Below, piece after piece: positions 9,370-18,223 of a stretch of 64,000 nt of DNA. Position 1 is the stretch's first letter. Each line of letters opens with the position of its first letter. This stretch comes from an uncultured Flavobacteriaceae bacterium (GTDB lineage: Bacteria; Bacteroidota; Bacteroidia; Flavobacteriales; Flavobacteriaceae). The notes beneath the pieces were generated by a model. The model saw nothing but the letters and a program-made list of their open reading frames with translations, was not told where the DNA came from and made no database searches. Where the stretch lies: contig CANLQD010000001.1 in assembly GCA_947493175.1 (NCBI GenBank), positions 1 to 64,000 on the forward strand, given 5' to 3'. The position numbers and the translations under genes are program-made.

Positions 9370-10512
9370 CTAGTCTGTATTAAAATGTACTTCTTCTTTC
9401 AACTCCCGAATGCGACGCCGAACCGTTTGGGAGAGATAAGGGGTTTCTTCCCCGTACTTTTCAATGAACTCGGTGTAATAGTTCAACCGCACCTTGGGGT
9501 CTTTGAAGTATTGATCGGCCACTGTACAAACTTGGTAATACGCAAAAGGGCTAGATGTATCTTCTTCATATGCCAGGCGGTAATATTCAAGGGCCGATTT
9601 TAAATCGTTTCGCTCCCTGGCAATACCCGCTAGAGCGTTGTATTCTCTCATCAACTTTGGTTGCTGCAATGCTATTGCCTTTTTAAAGTGGTACTCGGCA
9701 CTATCGAGCTGTTTGGTTCGTACATACACATTACCCAACCCAAAATGTGGGTCATGCTGCGTATCATCCATACCTAGTACAATACGATACATGACTTTTG
9801 CTTTTTCTTGTTCCCAGTTTTTATGATAACAATAGGCTAGTTTTAAGTAAATATATTCCTTTTTTTCACCCAGATCCAACACCTTTTCGAACCATGGAAT
9901 GGCATTTTCGAACTGGTCGTCGTTATAGAGAATCAATGCCTTTAGATTCACGAGTGCCACATCCTTTTCATAAAATCGGAGTCCTTGGTCCACATAGTAC
10001 AAAGCGGCATCACGCTCTTGCTTAACGGTGTAGTATTTCCCCAACCGAAAGAGACTTCGCAGATGGGTACTATCAAGTTCGACCGCCTTTTTGTAAGCAA
10101 CCAGACCGCTGGTCACTTGACCCAGCTCTTGAAACACTTCCCCCTGATAATACAGATACTCCGGATTGGATTTATTTGCAGTTGTCAGATACGAAAAAGT
10201 CTTTCGTGCCTCATTGAACCGCTTGGTTTTCAAATACAGCTTGCCCAGTTCAAAACGGGCCTGCTGTAAACTTGTATCTGTGACGACTACCGCCTCATAC
10301 TGTCGAATTGCCTTTTCAAAGTTCCCCATGGCATTATAGGCCCTGGCAATTTGCAAACTGGATTTTTGAGAACCTAAGCGAGCGTACTGGTTAATGGCTT
10401 TGGTAAAGTCTCCGATGGCATATAAACTGTCGGCAACCACTATAGAACCTCCTGTGGATTGCGCCTCTAGACCAAAGGTGAACAATAGCAGTATGAATAA
10501 GGTTTTTTTCAA
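9370..10512 (-). CDS. Exported tetratricopeptide repeat protein
   Basis: A 380-residue protein with a signal peptide (MKKTLFILLLFTFGLEAQ) and TPR units filling residues about 25-365, for example YNAMGNFEKAIRQYEAVV and FGLGNVYVRTKQLDSAEYHF. TPR arrays mediate protein-protein contacts, here probably in the periplasm. The start codon is TTG at 10512, four bases after the stop of the M56 gene, and the signal sequence begins exactly there. The tight spacing indicates one operon blaI-M56-TPR. The partner protein is unknown. Confidence 0.88.
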   Translation of the reverse strand: MKKTLFILLLFTFGLEAQSTGGSIVVADSLYAIGDFTKAINQYARLGSQKSSLQIARAYNAMGNFEKAIRQYEAVVVTDTSLQQARFELGKLYLKTKRFNEARKTFSYLTTANKSNPEYLYYQGEVFQELGQVTSGLVAYKKAVELDSTHLRSLFRLGKYYTVKQERDAALYYVDQGLRFYEKDVALVNLKALILYNDDQFENAIPWFEKVLDLGEKKEYIYLKLAYCYHKNWEQEKAKVMYRIVLGMDDTQHDPHFGLGNVYVRTKQLDSAEYHFKKAIALQQPKLMREYNALAGIARERNDLKSALEYYRLAYEEDTSSPFAYYQVCTVADQYFKDPKVRLNYYTEFIEKYGEETPYLSQTVRRRIRELKEEVHFNTD

Positions 10513-10516
10513 TAGT

Positions 10517-12475
10517 TTACGATTTTAGTCGAAAAGATATAGGAATGGAAAAAGGGACATTGACTACTTCTCCATTGGCGTTTTTGCCCGGTTTCATTGT
10601 AGGTAGTTTCGAGATGATCCGCACGGCCTCATTTTCTAGCAAGGGATCCGGACCTCTCTTGGCTATATTGGTAATCTGTCCTTCTGAAGAAATCAAAAAC
10701 ATGATACTTACCCGGCCTTGGATTCCTTGTTCTTGGGCTTCTTGTGGATAATTGAAGTGTTTCATAATATGGGAACGCATTTTTTCCGCAAAACAGGCTC
10801 GACCATCACCAGCTTCTTCACATCCTGGAAACACGGGTACTTGGGAAACTTCTGCGAAGGGTACGGAATTTTCAAATGCCATTTTTAAGTCTTCCGACAT
10901 CTCGGCCAATTGACGAGCGCGTATCTTTTCGTATTCCTTTATCTCGCCTACGGTGTTAAAACCGGCATTGTCCAATTTAAAGGTAACAGGAATCGAGAAG
11001 GGAACGTTCACTACTTTTCCGTCTCCCTTTCCCGGAGTCATTTTTGGAAGCCGGGAGATGATTCGAATCACCTCGTCCTCGAGCAGTTTGTGAGGCCCCC
11101 TAGCTTTTAAACCTTGTATGTTTCCATCTTTGGCAATAACGAACAATACGCTAACGCGGCCTTGAATTCCTTGTTTTTGCGCCTCCAAAGGATATCGAAA
11201 ATTCTTGCTGATATGTTGCTGTATCATTTGTTGAAAACAAGCCCTTTGGTCCGATTCGTTTTCACATCCGGGAAATATGGGCACCTCATCAATAACACCG
11301 AAAGGCACCGTATCTCCATCTATGAACTCCGATAGTTTTTGGGCTTGTCGGTCAAAAAGACTAAAATTTTCATCGAGTACTTTGGAACTGATGACCATTT
11401 TTGCCGAAATCAACTCTCCATTGGGTCCCGAAATAAAAGAACCTTCCACAGCTTTGCCGAAAGTGATATGGGTGTTCGCGTCTTTTAATAGAAAACTCCA
11501 GTCCGTCTCCTTTTCAGAAAGCGAGTATAAGTTGACTAATAGGGTCTTTTCTTCTTCTTCGGATAGGTTTTGCACATCCGCTACGGATAACTCAAGCAGT
11601 TCTGTATCTATGCTTCCGCGCTCTTGCTCGCAGGACGTATAGCATAACATTCCAATAACAAATGGTACCAGTAGTAAATACTTTAGTTGAAAAATACGTT
11701 TAGACTTTGTTTTTTGTAACATGACGATTCGTTTTTTGATCAATGAACTTTTAAAAAATGGATTGATAAAGGAAATATGCCGGGTCTGGAACACCTGAGA
11801 CAACAAGAACTGATACTGTTCCCGTTTATGGATCTTGGCCACTTGGGCATCGGCGATGAACTCATGTAGTTCCGAGATTCTCCTTTGGTAGACGTATACC
11901 AACGGATTGAACCAACCGACAACACGCATGAGCTCGAAGAACATCAGGTCCCATGTATGCCCTTGCTTAATATGTACCAACTCGTGCTGAATGATCCTCG
12001 GATAGGCTTCCGGGCCAATTCGGTCACCGAGAAAAATGGACCGAAAGAACGAAAACGCCAAATGGCTGTCCGCAACAATGATCCGGGTATAGTCCTTAAA
12101 ATACCGTACTGCTCCCCCTTTACGAAGGCCATGTATCTGATATACTTTGTACACAAAGAGCAAGACGGCCAGCAGCATGCCTCCGAAGAGAATCCCTTCC
12201 TGCCAGGTCAAGTGAAAAGTCGTATCCTCGGGCAGGGCCGCTTCTACGGGAACCCCATCCAGTGCCGTTAAAAACTGGGGGACGACCACGTACCGTTCTG
12301 GCACTTGTGTCGCCAAGGCCTCGATTTTCATCCAAGGCAATACAAGGGAAAGCGCATACGTTCCGATCAAATAAAAACGGTTCCACTGAAAAAAGGTTTC
12401 TTTCTTCAACCACAGATCGTAAATAATGAGAAACACCAATTGAAAGATGATGCATTCGAGAATATACTGTATCAT
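10517..12475 (-). CDS. BlaR1-like M56 metallopeptidase with two TonB C-terminal-like domains
   Basis: A 652-residue inner-membrane protein. Several N-terminal transmembrane segments surround an M56 zinc-protease domain with the motif HELVH near residue 167, and a further helix (LLLVPFVIGMLCY) lies near 270. The C terminus carries a tandem pair of about 100-residue TonB-C-like domains. Each is introduced by a PGCE-x(n)-RACF segment and contains YPLEAQKQGIQGRVSV or its variant, so it is an internal duplication. By analogy with BlaR1/MecR1, the protease is expected to respond to an external signal and inactivate the BlaI-type repressor encoded just upstream. The signal is unknown. The ATG at 12475 is preferred over a TTG at 12481. 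Confidence 0.9.
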   Translation of the reverse strand: MIQYILECIIFQLVFLIIYDLWLKKETFFQWNRFYLIGTYALSLVLPWMKIEALATQVPERYVVVPQFLTALDGVPVEAALPEDTTFHLTWQEGILFGGMLLAVLLFVYKVYQIHGLRKGGAVRYFKDYTRIIVADSHLAFSFFRSIFLGDRIGPEAYPRIIQHELVHIKQGHTWDLMFFELMRVVGWFNPLVYVYQRRISELHEFIADAQVAKIHKREQYQFLLSQVFQTRHISFINPFFKSSLIKKRIVMLQKTKSKRIFQLKYLLLVPFVIGMLCYTSCEQERGSIDTELLELSVADVQNLSEEEEKTLLVNLYSLSEKETDWSFLLKDANTHITFGKAVEGSFISGPNGELISAKMVISSKVLDENFSLFDRQAQKLSEFIDGDTVPFGVIDEVPIFPGCENESDQRACFQQMIQQHISKNFRYPLEAQKQGIQGRVSVLFVIAKDGNIQGLKARGPHKLLEDEVIRIISRLPKMTPGKGDGKVVNVPFSIPVTFKLDNAGFNTVGEIKEYEKIRARQLAEMSEDLKMAFENSVPFAEVSQVPVFPGCEEAGDGRACFAEKMRSHIMKHFNYPQEAQEQGIQGRVSIMFLISSEGQITNIAKRGPDPLLENEAVRIISKLPTMKPGKNANGEVVNVPFSIPISFRLKS

Positions 12476-12496
12476 GGTCAACTGTTTTAGTAGCTA

Positions 12497-12868
12497 CTAT
12501 TCCTCCTCTTCCTCAGGTTTTCTGATTTCTTTCATGATGGCCTCCAATTCCGACAGGCTCAAATCGTTCTTCTTCATAAAAAACGAGACCATACTTTTAA
12601 AGGAGCCTTGAAAATAACCATCGACCAGTTTGTTGATCGATTGGTGACTGTAATCCGTTTTTTTTACCACCGGAAAGTAGACATGGCCCTTCCCCTCCTT
12701 TTCATGATCTACGAACCCCTTGCTTTCCAAAATGCGTACAATGGTCGAAACCGTATTATAGGCCGGTTTGGGTTCTGGAAGTTTCGCGATGATGGCAGCT
12801 ACATTACACTTCTTCAATAACCAGAGTATCTGCATTACTTCCTCCTCTGCTTTTGTTAATTGCCTCAT
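12497..12868 (-). CDS. BlaI/MecI/CopY-family transcriptional repressor
   Basis: A 123-residue winged-helix repressor of the BlaI family. The helix-turn-helix occupies about residues 5-65 (QLTKAEEEVMQILW, YNTVSTIVRILESKGFV) and a C-terminal dimerisation helix follows (YFQGSFKSMVSFF). BlaI dimers bind palindromes in the promoter and are removed by proteolysis triggered by the M56 partner, which follows after 21 bases. Three AACTA-N6-TAGTT palindromes directly upstream are the expected operators, so the operon is probably autoregulated. Confidence 0.93.
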   Translation of the reverse strand: MRQLTKAEEEVMQILWLLKKCNVAAIIAKLPEPKPAYNTVSTIVRILESKGFVDHEKEGKGHVYFPVVKKTDYSHQSINKLVDGYFQGSFKSMVSFFMKKNDLSLSELEAIMKEIRKPEEEEE

Positions 12869-12872
12869 TTTG

Positions 12873-12939
12873 AACTAAGCTTCTAGTTATATCAAGAGTA
12901 AATATAACTAAATTTTTAGTTTAAACTAATTTTTTAGTT
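12873..12939. promoter_or_regulatory. Three BlaI-type operator palindromes
   Basis: Three copies of the palindrome AACTA-N6-TAGTT lie at 12873-12888, 12906-12921 and 12924-12939. The first begins 5 bases upstream of the blaI start codon. Their centres are 33 and 18 bases apart. Identical half-sites and identical spacers support binding by one dimeric repressor, most simply the adjacent BlaI protein. The binding assignment is inference. Confidence 0.8.
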
Positions 12940-13047
12940 TAAAAATAGATTGTTATTCATGAGGCCATAGCTTTTTTGAAAACTTTTGGGACGTACGAAA
13001 CTGTAACAAAACCTTCCTATCTTCGTCAAACAACAAACATGATGTAG

Positions 13048-13563
13048 ATGGATATTGCACTATTGATCATTGGTCTTATATTGATGCTTGTAGGAATTCT
13101 GGGAAGCTTTTTACCCGTTTTGCCCGGTCCGCCGATTAGTTGGGTTGGCCTACTATTGCTGTATACCACAAAGGCCATTCCCGACGACTGGTGGTTTTTG
13201 GGTATCACCGCCGGAGTTGCTTTGATCGTCTTCGCCCTAGATTACATTATACCGGCAATAGGTACTAAAAAATTTGGAGGCACCAGGGCAGGAATGATAG
13301 GTACGACCCTTGGCCTATTGGTCGCCCTAATTTTTCCGGTACTAGGTATTTTCGGTATCATTATATGGCCGTTCATAGGAGCTTTGGTTGGGGAACTGGT
13401 CAACAAAGCGGATCAGAAAACGGCCCTCAAGGCTGCTTTTGGTTCCTTTATCGGCTTTCTCACCGGAACTTTTTTAAAATTTCTGATTGCCGTGGTATAT
13501 CTTGGATTTTTTGTTTCGACCGCTTGGGAATACAAGTCGGCCCTCTTTCCATTTTTTAACTAA
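13048..13563 (+). CDS. DUF456 family membrane protein
   Basis: A 171-residue, very hydrophobic protein with about five transmembrane segments and the glycine-rich repeats typical of DUF456 (FLPVLPGPPISWVGLLLL, GTRAGMIGTTLGLLVALIFP, FGSFIGFLTGTFLKFLIAV). Such glycine-zipper-like hairpins are seen in small integral membrane proteins of unknown role. The gene is divergent from blaI, so the operator cluster could also affect it, although the sites are about 110 bases or more from its start. A TATCTTCG box at 13018-13025 is a possible -7 element. Confidence 0.88.
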   Translation: MDIALLIIGLILMLVGILGSFLPVLPGPPISWVGLLLLYTTKAIPDDWWFLGITAGVALIVFALDYIIPAIGTKKFGGTRAGMIGTTLGLLVALIFPVLGIFGIIIWPFIGALVGELVNKADQKTALKAAFGSFIGFLTGTFLKFLIAVVYLGFFVSTAWEYKSALFPFFN

Positions 13564-13624
13564 GGAAATAACCTCGGGGCAAGCTCACAAGGCATTCATA
13601 GGAAATACAATTTTGATTTCTACG

Positions 13625-13669
13625 TCCCGAGAATTCGGGATCGGAGTATTTTAAATCTCGATTATCGAG
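13625..13669. repeat. Two short palindromes between convergent genes
   Basis: An imperfect palindrome, TCCCGAGAATTCGGGA (13625-13640), and a perfect one, CTCGATTATCGAG (13657-13669), fill the gap between the DUF456 gene and the convergent nitroreductase gene. They could form stem-loops at both transcript ends, but neither is followed by a long T-run. The core CCGAGAATTCGG recurs near 41297 in another intergenic region. Confidence 0.45.
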
Positions 13670-13672
13670 TAA

Positions 13673-14224
13673 TCAGAGCCATTCGACCTTATCACTGATC
13701 GGACTTCTTTCAACTTTGAGAAGTTCCCCATCATAGTACCCCATATAGAAAAAGCCTAGACATTTTTCACCCTTATTCAAGTCAAAGAATTCGTGCATGT
13801 GCTTAATGAGTCCAGGGGAGCTCCAATAACATCCAATTCCCAATTCACTGCAATACAACCACATATTCTGTACGGCCATCGCTGTGGCTGCCAACTCTTC
13901 CCATTCCGGCAAGCTTTCCTTGGGATCTCGTTGCATGCAAATAGCAATTACCGCACCTGCCTTGACCGGGTTTTCCAATAGCTTTCTTATTTTTATCTGC
14001 TTTGGCCGTTCTTCGATTTCTTGGTATTTCGCAGCTAAAAACTCCGCTAACTTTTTCTGGGATGTTCCTTGCAAAACCTTAAATCGCCAAGGTTCGGTCT
14101 TTTTGTGGGTAGGGGCCCAATTGGCTGCCTCCAATATTTTCTCGATATCGGACTTTTGAATCGGTCGCTCGTTGTATTGCGCCGGGAATACCGAGCGTCT
14201 ATTTTTTATTAGGTCGAAAATCAT
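13673..14224 (-). CDS. Nitroreductase family protein
   Basis: A 183-residue FMN-dependent nitroreductase-family oxidoreductase. The FMN-binding start MIFDLIKNRRSVFPAQY and the EAANWAPTHKKTEPWRF segment are clear, as is the later CLGFFYMGYYDGE. It resembles the YdjA-like branch. The physiological substrate is unknown. The ATG at 14224 begins the domain exactly, whereas the longer frame to 14269 uses TTG and would overlap the LysR gene. With the 14224 start it follows the LysR gene after 31 bases on the same strand. Confidence 0.9.
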   Translation of the reverse strand: MIFDLIKNRRSVFPAQYNERPIQKSDIEKILEAANWAPTHKKTEPWRFKVLQGTSQKKLAEFLAAKYQEIEERPKQIKIRKLLENPVKAGAVIAICMQRDPKESLPEWEELAATAMAVQNMWLYCSELGIGCYWSSPGLIKHMHEFFDLNKGEKCLGFFYMGYYDGELLKVERSPISDKVEWL

Positions 14225-14255
14225 CGCGCTACTTTTTAAAACCCTATCAAAGGTA

Positions 14256-15161
14256 CTACTTTGGTTCAAATGATTCCATCACAGATAATAGTTGAATGCA
14301 ATGTTGCAGGGCCGGATTGCGATTGTCTTCTTTCCAAATGACCGAAAGTGTGGCCCGTTGCGGAATCTTTCGGAGCTCAATGAATTTTACCTCCATCTGA
14401 AATCCATATTGCAACGCAGTGGGCACAATGGCAATACCCAAATGATTCTCTACCAGTTTAAAAATAGTCTGTGCGTGCACCGACTTGTGCGATACTTTTG
14501 GGGTAAAACCGCCAGCCTCGCAAATACTCATTACGGTATCATAATACAGTGGACTATAGTCTTGCGAAAAAAGAATAAAATCTTCGTTGGACAACTGCCC
14601 GACATTTTTAAAATTAGCTTGACTTAACGAATGGTCTTTTGGAAGTACCAGTGAAAAAGTATCCTCGAATACCGGCCGAAGTGCAATTCCTTTTGGAGCC
14701 CTGGCCAAGCGAACAAAACCGATATCGAGCGTATCTTTTAAAACCGCATTGACCTGCGCATTGTTATTCAATTCTTCCAGACTCGCCTTGATACCCGACT
14801 GTGTTTCCTTCAGTTTTAACAACAGCTCCGGCACCACATTTTGCATGGCCGAACCTAAAAATCCAATTCGGATCTCCCCAGTGGTGCCCTCCCCTATATA
14901 TTTTAGCTGCTTTTTTACAAAGTCAAGATGATTGAACAAAAATTCCATTTCACCCCTCAAATACTCCCCAGCCGCTGTAAGGGAAACCTTCTTTTTGGTA
15001 CGAACAAAAAGTGACACGTTCAAGATTTCCTCCATTTGTTTGATTTGTCTGCTCAGCCCAGGTTGGGAAATAAACAACTTTTCGGCCGCTTTCCGGTAGT
15101 GCAACTCCTCTGCCACTGCTAAAAAGTACTTAAAATGTCTTAATTCTAATTGATAACCCAT
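14256..15161 (-). CDS. LysR-family transcriptional regulator
   Basis: A 301-residue LysR-type regulator. The winged helix-turn-helix is at residues about 5-65 (HYRKAAEKLFISQPGLSRQIKQMEE) and the periplasmic-binding-protein-like effector domain spans about 92-295. It is transcribed divergently from hutH with 77 bases between the starts, the usual LysR arrangement, so regulation of the hut operon is likely. The inducer would plausibly be histidine or urocanate. Known hut regulators in other phyla are HutC (GntR) or HutP, so a LysR here is a prediction from position only. Confidence 0.92.
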   Translation of the reverse strand: MGYQLELRHFKYFLAVAEELHYRKAAEKLFISQPGLSRQIKQMEEILNVSLFVRTKKKVSLTAAGEYLRGEMEFLFNHLDFVKKQLKYIGEGTTGEIRIGFLGSAMQNVVPELLLKLKETQSGIKASLEELNNNAQVNAVLKDTLDIGFVRLARAPKGIALRPVFEDTFSLVLPKDHSLSQANFKNVGQLSNEDFILFSQDYSPLYYDTVMSICEAGGFTPKVSHKSVHAQTIFKLVENHLGIAIVPTALQYGFQMEVKFIELRKIPQRATLSVIWKEDNRNPALQHCIQLLSVMESFEPK

Positions 15162-15165
15162 AGTT

Positions 15166-15220
15166 ATTGATTATTGACAAAAATAGTATTGGAAAGCATT
15201 AAAACTAATCAATACTTTTA
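15166..15220. promoter_or_regulatory. Divergent lysR/hutH control region
   Basis: A perfect 8-base inverted repeat, ATTGATTA (15166-15173) and TAATCAAT (15206-15213), spans the gap between the divergent genes and is a candidate LysR site. On the minus strand TATTTTTG (complement of 15178-15185) matches the Bacteroidota -7 box TAnnTTTG for lysR. On the plus strand TTG at 15189-15191, 21 bases and TACTTTTA at 15213-15220 form a candidate hutH promoter that overlaps the right arm. Confidence 0.6.
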
Positions 15221-15238
15221 GGGGAAACAAATCTATAG

Positions 15239-16819
15239 ATGGCTTCCACGGCAATAACATTTCATTTTGGAGAAGACGCTCTTACTGCTGGTATCGCATT
15301 GTCGATAGCAAGGGGAGAAACCAACATAAGGCTTTCCCCATCTACCCGAAAAAAGGTAAAAGCCAGTTGGGTCGCGGTACAAAAAATCGTTGAAAATGAC
15401 CATCCTGTATACGGCATCAACACTGGTTTCGGCCCCCTTTGCACTACCAAAATCTCAAGGTCAGAAACCAAAACCCTACAGAACAACATTCTAAAAAGCC
15501 ATAGTGTGGGAGTAGGCAAGCCCATTGATAGGGAGCTTGCCAAATTAATGTTGATCCTAAAACTACACGCCCTGGCCAAAGGCTTTTCGGGAATTGCCGA
15601 AGCAACCTTGGATCGCATGATATGGCATATAGAAAATGATGCTATTCCTGTAGTCCCAAGTCAGGGATCTGTCGGTGCTTCGGGAGACCTGGCTCCCCTT
15701 TCCCATTTGTTTCTTCCTTTCATCGGTTTGGGAAAGGTACAGTTTAATGGAAAAACCATCACCACCAAAGCATTATTCCATAAAACAGGCCTTACGGCAC
15801 TTCAATTAGGACCAAAAGAGGGGTTGGCACTTATTAACGGGACACAATTCATTGCCGCTCATGCTATTAAGGTCATAGCACGTTTACACCATTGTCTTGA
15901 TCAGGCCGATATTATCGGGGCCATGATGATCGAAGGGCTTCAAGGTTCGGTAAAACCTTTTTATAACGAACTGCATGCCTTACGCCCATTTAAGGGAAGC
16001 ATACACGTAGCCAAACGCATCAAACGCCTTTTAAAAGGTTCCGAGATTATGGAGAACCACATCGATTGTGAACGTGTCCAAGATCCCTACTCCCTCCGCT
16101 GTATGCCCCAAGTGCACGGTGCTTCGCGTACTGCCTGGTTACATTTGAAAGAACTACTGGAAATTGAGTTGAATTCGGTTACCGATAATCCGGTCGTAAT
16201 CAACAACGAACTGACCATAAGCGGGGGCAATTTTCATGGTCAGCCCTTGGCCATGGCCTTAGATTATGTTTGTTTGGCAGCTTCCGAAATCGGAAATATT
16301 TCCGACCGTCGCATCTATCTTGCCTTAGAAGGAAACAGCCCGGGTGTTCCGAAACTTTTAATGAACAATACGGGCATCAACTCCGGTTATATGATTTTGC
16401 AATATACCTCCGCCGCTCTGGCAAGTGAAAACAAAGGATTATGCTTTCCATCGAGCGCGGATAGTATTCCTACTTCCCTTGGGCAAGAAGATCATGTGAG
16501 TATGGGCTCTATTGGAGGCCGAAAAGCATTAAAGGTGATCGGTAATGTCGAAAAAATCCTAGCAATTGAACTACTCACCGCTGCACAGGCCTTCGAGTTT
16601 AGAAAACCATTAAAGTCTGGCATCTTCTTAGAAGCCATCCATAAAGAGGTGCGAAAAAAGGTAACCTTTGCAGAAAAGGATAGAATATTCGCAGACGATA
16701 TTGAAAAGGGAATTCGAATGATCCAAGACCAAATGCTGATCAAAGTAATCGAAAGAATCGGAAAACGAGAGAAAATTTCCTTAGGGACAAAATTCTCCCA
16801 TGAATTTGAGGTATATTGA
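15239..16819 (+). CDS. hutH: Histidine ammonia-lyase
   Basis: A 526-residue histidine ammonia-lyase that converts L-histidine to urocanate and ammonia, the first step of histidine use. The Ala-Ser-Gly triad that cyclises to the MIO prosthetic group is at residues 147-149 in SVGASGDLAPLSH. Other lyase features include YGINTGFGPL near residue 57, ALINGTQ and DNPVVINN. It is cytosolic and slightly longer than the usual 500-510 residues. It is the first gene of the hut operon, with an ATG start 26 bases after a LysR-type palindrome. Confidence 0.97.
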   Translation: MASTAITFHFGEDALTAGIALSIARGETNIRLSPSTRKKVKASWVAVQKIVENDHPVYGINTGFGPLCTTKISRSETKTLQNNILKSHSVGVGKPIDRELAKLMLILKLHALAKGFSGIAEATLDRMIWHIENDAIPVVPSQGSVGASGDLAPLSHLFLPFIGLGKVQFNGKTITTKALFHKTGLTALQLGPKEGLALINGTQFIAAHAIKVIARLHHCLDQADIIGAMMIEGLQGSVKPFYNELHALRPFKGSIHVAKRIKRLLKGSEIMENHIDCERVQDPYSLRCMPQVHGASRTAWLHLKELLEIELNSVTDNPVVINNELTISGGNFHGQPLAMALDYVCLAASEIGNISDRRIYLALEGNSPGVPKLLMNNTGINSGYMILQYTSAALASENKGLCFPSSADSIPTSLGQEDHVSMGSIGGRKALKVIGNVEKILAIELLTAAQAFEFRKPLKSGIFLEAIHKEVRKKVTFAEKDRIFADDIEKGIRMIQDQMLIKVIERIGKREKISLGTKFSHEFEVY

Positions 16820-16838
16820 AAAAACGGTTTTCCATTCG

Positions 16839-16899
16839 TTTCCACGAAGATGGAAATCCATTTAAATTTATATCGAAGTAATTTCCATCTTCGTTGAAA
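16839..16899. repeat. Stem-loop between hutH and hutI
   Basis: Two 19-base arms (16839-16857 and 16881-16899) are complementary except for one position around a 23-base AT-rich loop. The arm core is CGAAGATGGAAAT. There is no T-run, so this is probably not a terminator. It could stabilise or process the hut mRNA, or be a small repetitive element. Confidence 0.75.
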
Positions 16900-16917
16900 T
16901 GAAGAAAAAATAGACCT

Positions 16918-18162
16918 ATGAAGCTAATCGGCCCCTTTAAACAACTTGTATCAATGACGGGATTGCCGTTAAGAGGCCCGATTCCCGATGAGGCACTGTC
17001 CCCGCTGAAAGATGTTGGTATTTTGGTCGCAGCTGGCAAGATCGTAGCTATTGATACCTATACCAAGTTACTGTCGGAAAGCAGGCATACGGAAATTCAA
17101 GAGCTTAAGGGCGACCATGTATGCCTCCCAGGAATCATCGATGCACATACGCATATCTGTTTTGCCGGTTCAAGAGCCAAGGATTACACCCTCCGAAACG
17201 CAGGTAAGACCTATTTGGAAATTGCCAAAGCGGGAGGTGGCATTTGGGATACGGTAACCCGAACAAGGGAGTCTTCCCAAGAAACCTTGGTAAAACAAAC
17301 TAAAAAACTGGCCGGTCGGCATTTAAAGAACGGGGTCACCACCATTGAAGTGAAAAGCGGTTACGGTCTTTCTGTGCCCGAAGAGTTAAAAATGCTACGG
17401 GCGATTAAGCAGGCAAACGATCTAACACCGTCCGATTTGATCACCACCTGCTTAGCAGCACATATGCTACCAAGGGATTATGACGGAAATGCCACAGCGT
17501 ACCTTACTGAGATAAGCGATCTACTTTTTCCAAAACTGAAAGAAGAGGGCCTTGCCCATCGAATCGACGCTTTTATAGAAAAGAGCGCCTTTTCTAAAAA
17601 TCAAATCGCCCCCTATTTCAAAAAAGCAAGGGAAATGGGTTTCGACCTTACGGTACATGCCGATCAATTTACTACCGGTGGTAGCAACATAGCCATACAA
17701 TTTGGTGCCGTAAGCGCCGATCATTTAGAAGCCAGCACCCAAAAAGAGATCGCCTTATTGGCCAAAAGCAATGTGGTTGCCACTGCGCTGCCAGGTGCTT
17801 CTTTGGGATTGGGATGCAATTTTGCTCCAGCACGCAGCATATTGGACGCAGGAGGTGTCCTGGCCATTGCCAGCGACCATAATCCCGGGTCGGCCCCTAT
17901 GGGAGACCTACTCACACAAGCTGCTATTTTAGGTGCTTTCGAAAAACTAACCAATGCCGAAGTCTTGGCAGGAATTACGTTTCGAGCGGCAGCAGCCTTA
18001 AAGCTGCACGATCGCGGGCGATTGAAAGAAGGGCTGCTGGCGGACTTTTGTGGATTCCATTCAGACGACTATCGGGAAATACTATACAATCAAGGTAATT
18101 TTAAACCTTGCATGGTTTGGAAAAATGGAGAATTGGTTTTTGACAAACACAAGGCGAAATAG
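16918..18162 (+). CDS. hutI: Imidazolonepropionase
   Basis: A 414-residue amidohydrolase-superfamily enzyme that hydrolyses imidazolone-5-propionate to N-formimidoyl-glutamate, the third step of the pathway. The first metal-ligand motif is DAHTHICFAG near residue 76. Further conserved blocks are EVKSGYGL, TVHADQF and ASDHNPGSAP, the last carrying the catalytic Asp. The length is normal for the family. It follows hutH by 98 bases, including a stem-loop, and precedes hutU by 61 bases. The Bacteroidota order hutH-hutI-hutU-hutG is intact. Confidence 0.96.
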   Translation: MKLIGPFKQLVSMTGLPLRGPIPDEALSPLKDVGILVAAGKIVAIDTYTKLLSESRHTEIQELKGDHVCLPGIIDAHTHICFAGSRAKDYTLRNAGKTYLEIAKAGGGIWDTVTRTRESSQETLVKQTKKLAGRHLKNGVTTIEVKSGYGLSVPEELKMLRAIKQANDLTPSDLITTCLAAHMLPRDYDGNATAYLTEISDLLFPKLKEEGLAHRIDAFIEKSAFSKNQIAPYFKKAREMGFDLTVHADQFTTGGSNIAIQFGAVSADHLEASTQKEIALLAKSNVVATALPGASLGLGCNFAPARSILDAGGVLAIASDHNPGSAPMGDLLTQAAILGAFEKLTNAEVLAGITFRAAAALKLHDRGRLKEGLLADFCGFHSDDYREILYNQGNFKPCMVWKNGELVFDKHKAK

Positions 18163-18223
18163 GAGGTACAAAATACGAAGTTCGAAATACAAAAGTAGAC
18201 CTTAACCACAGACAGGGAATAGA

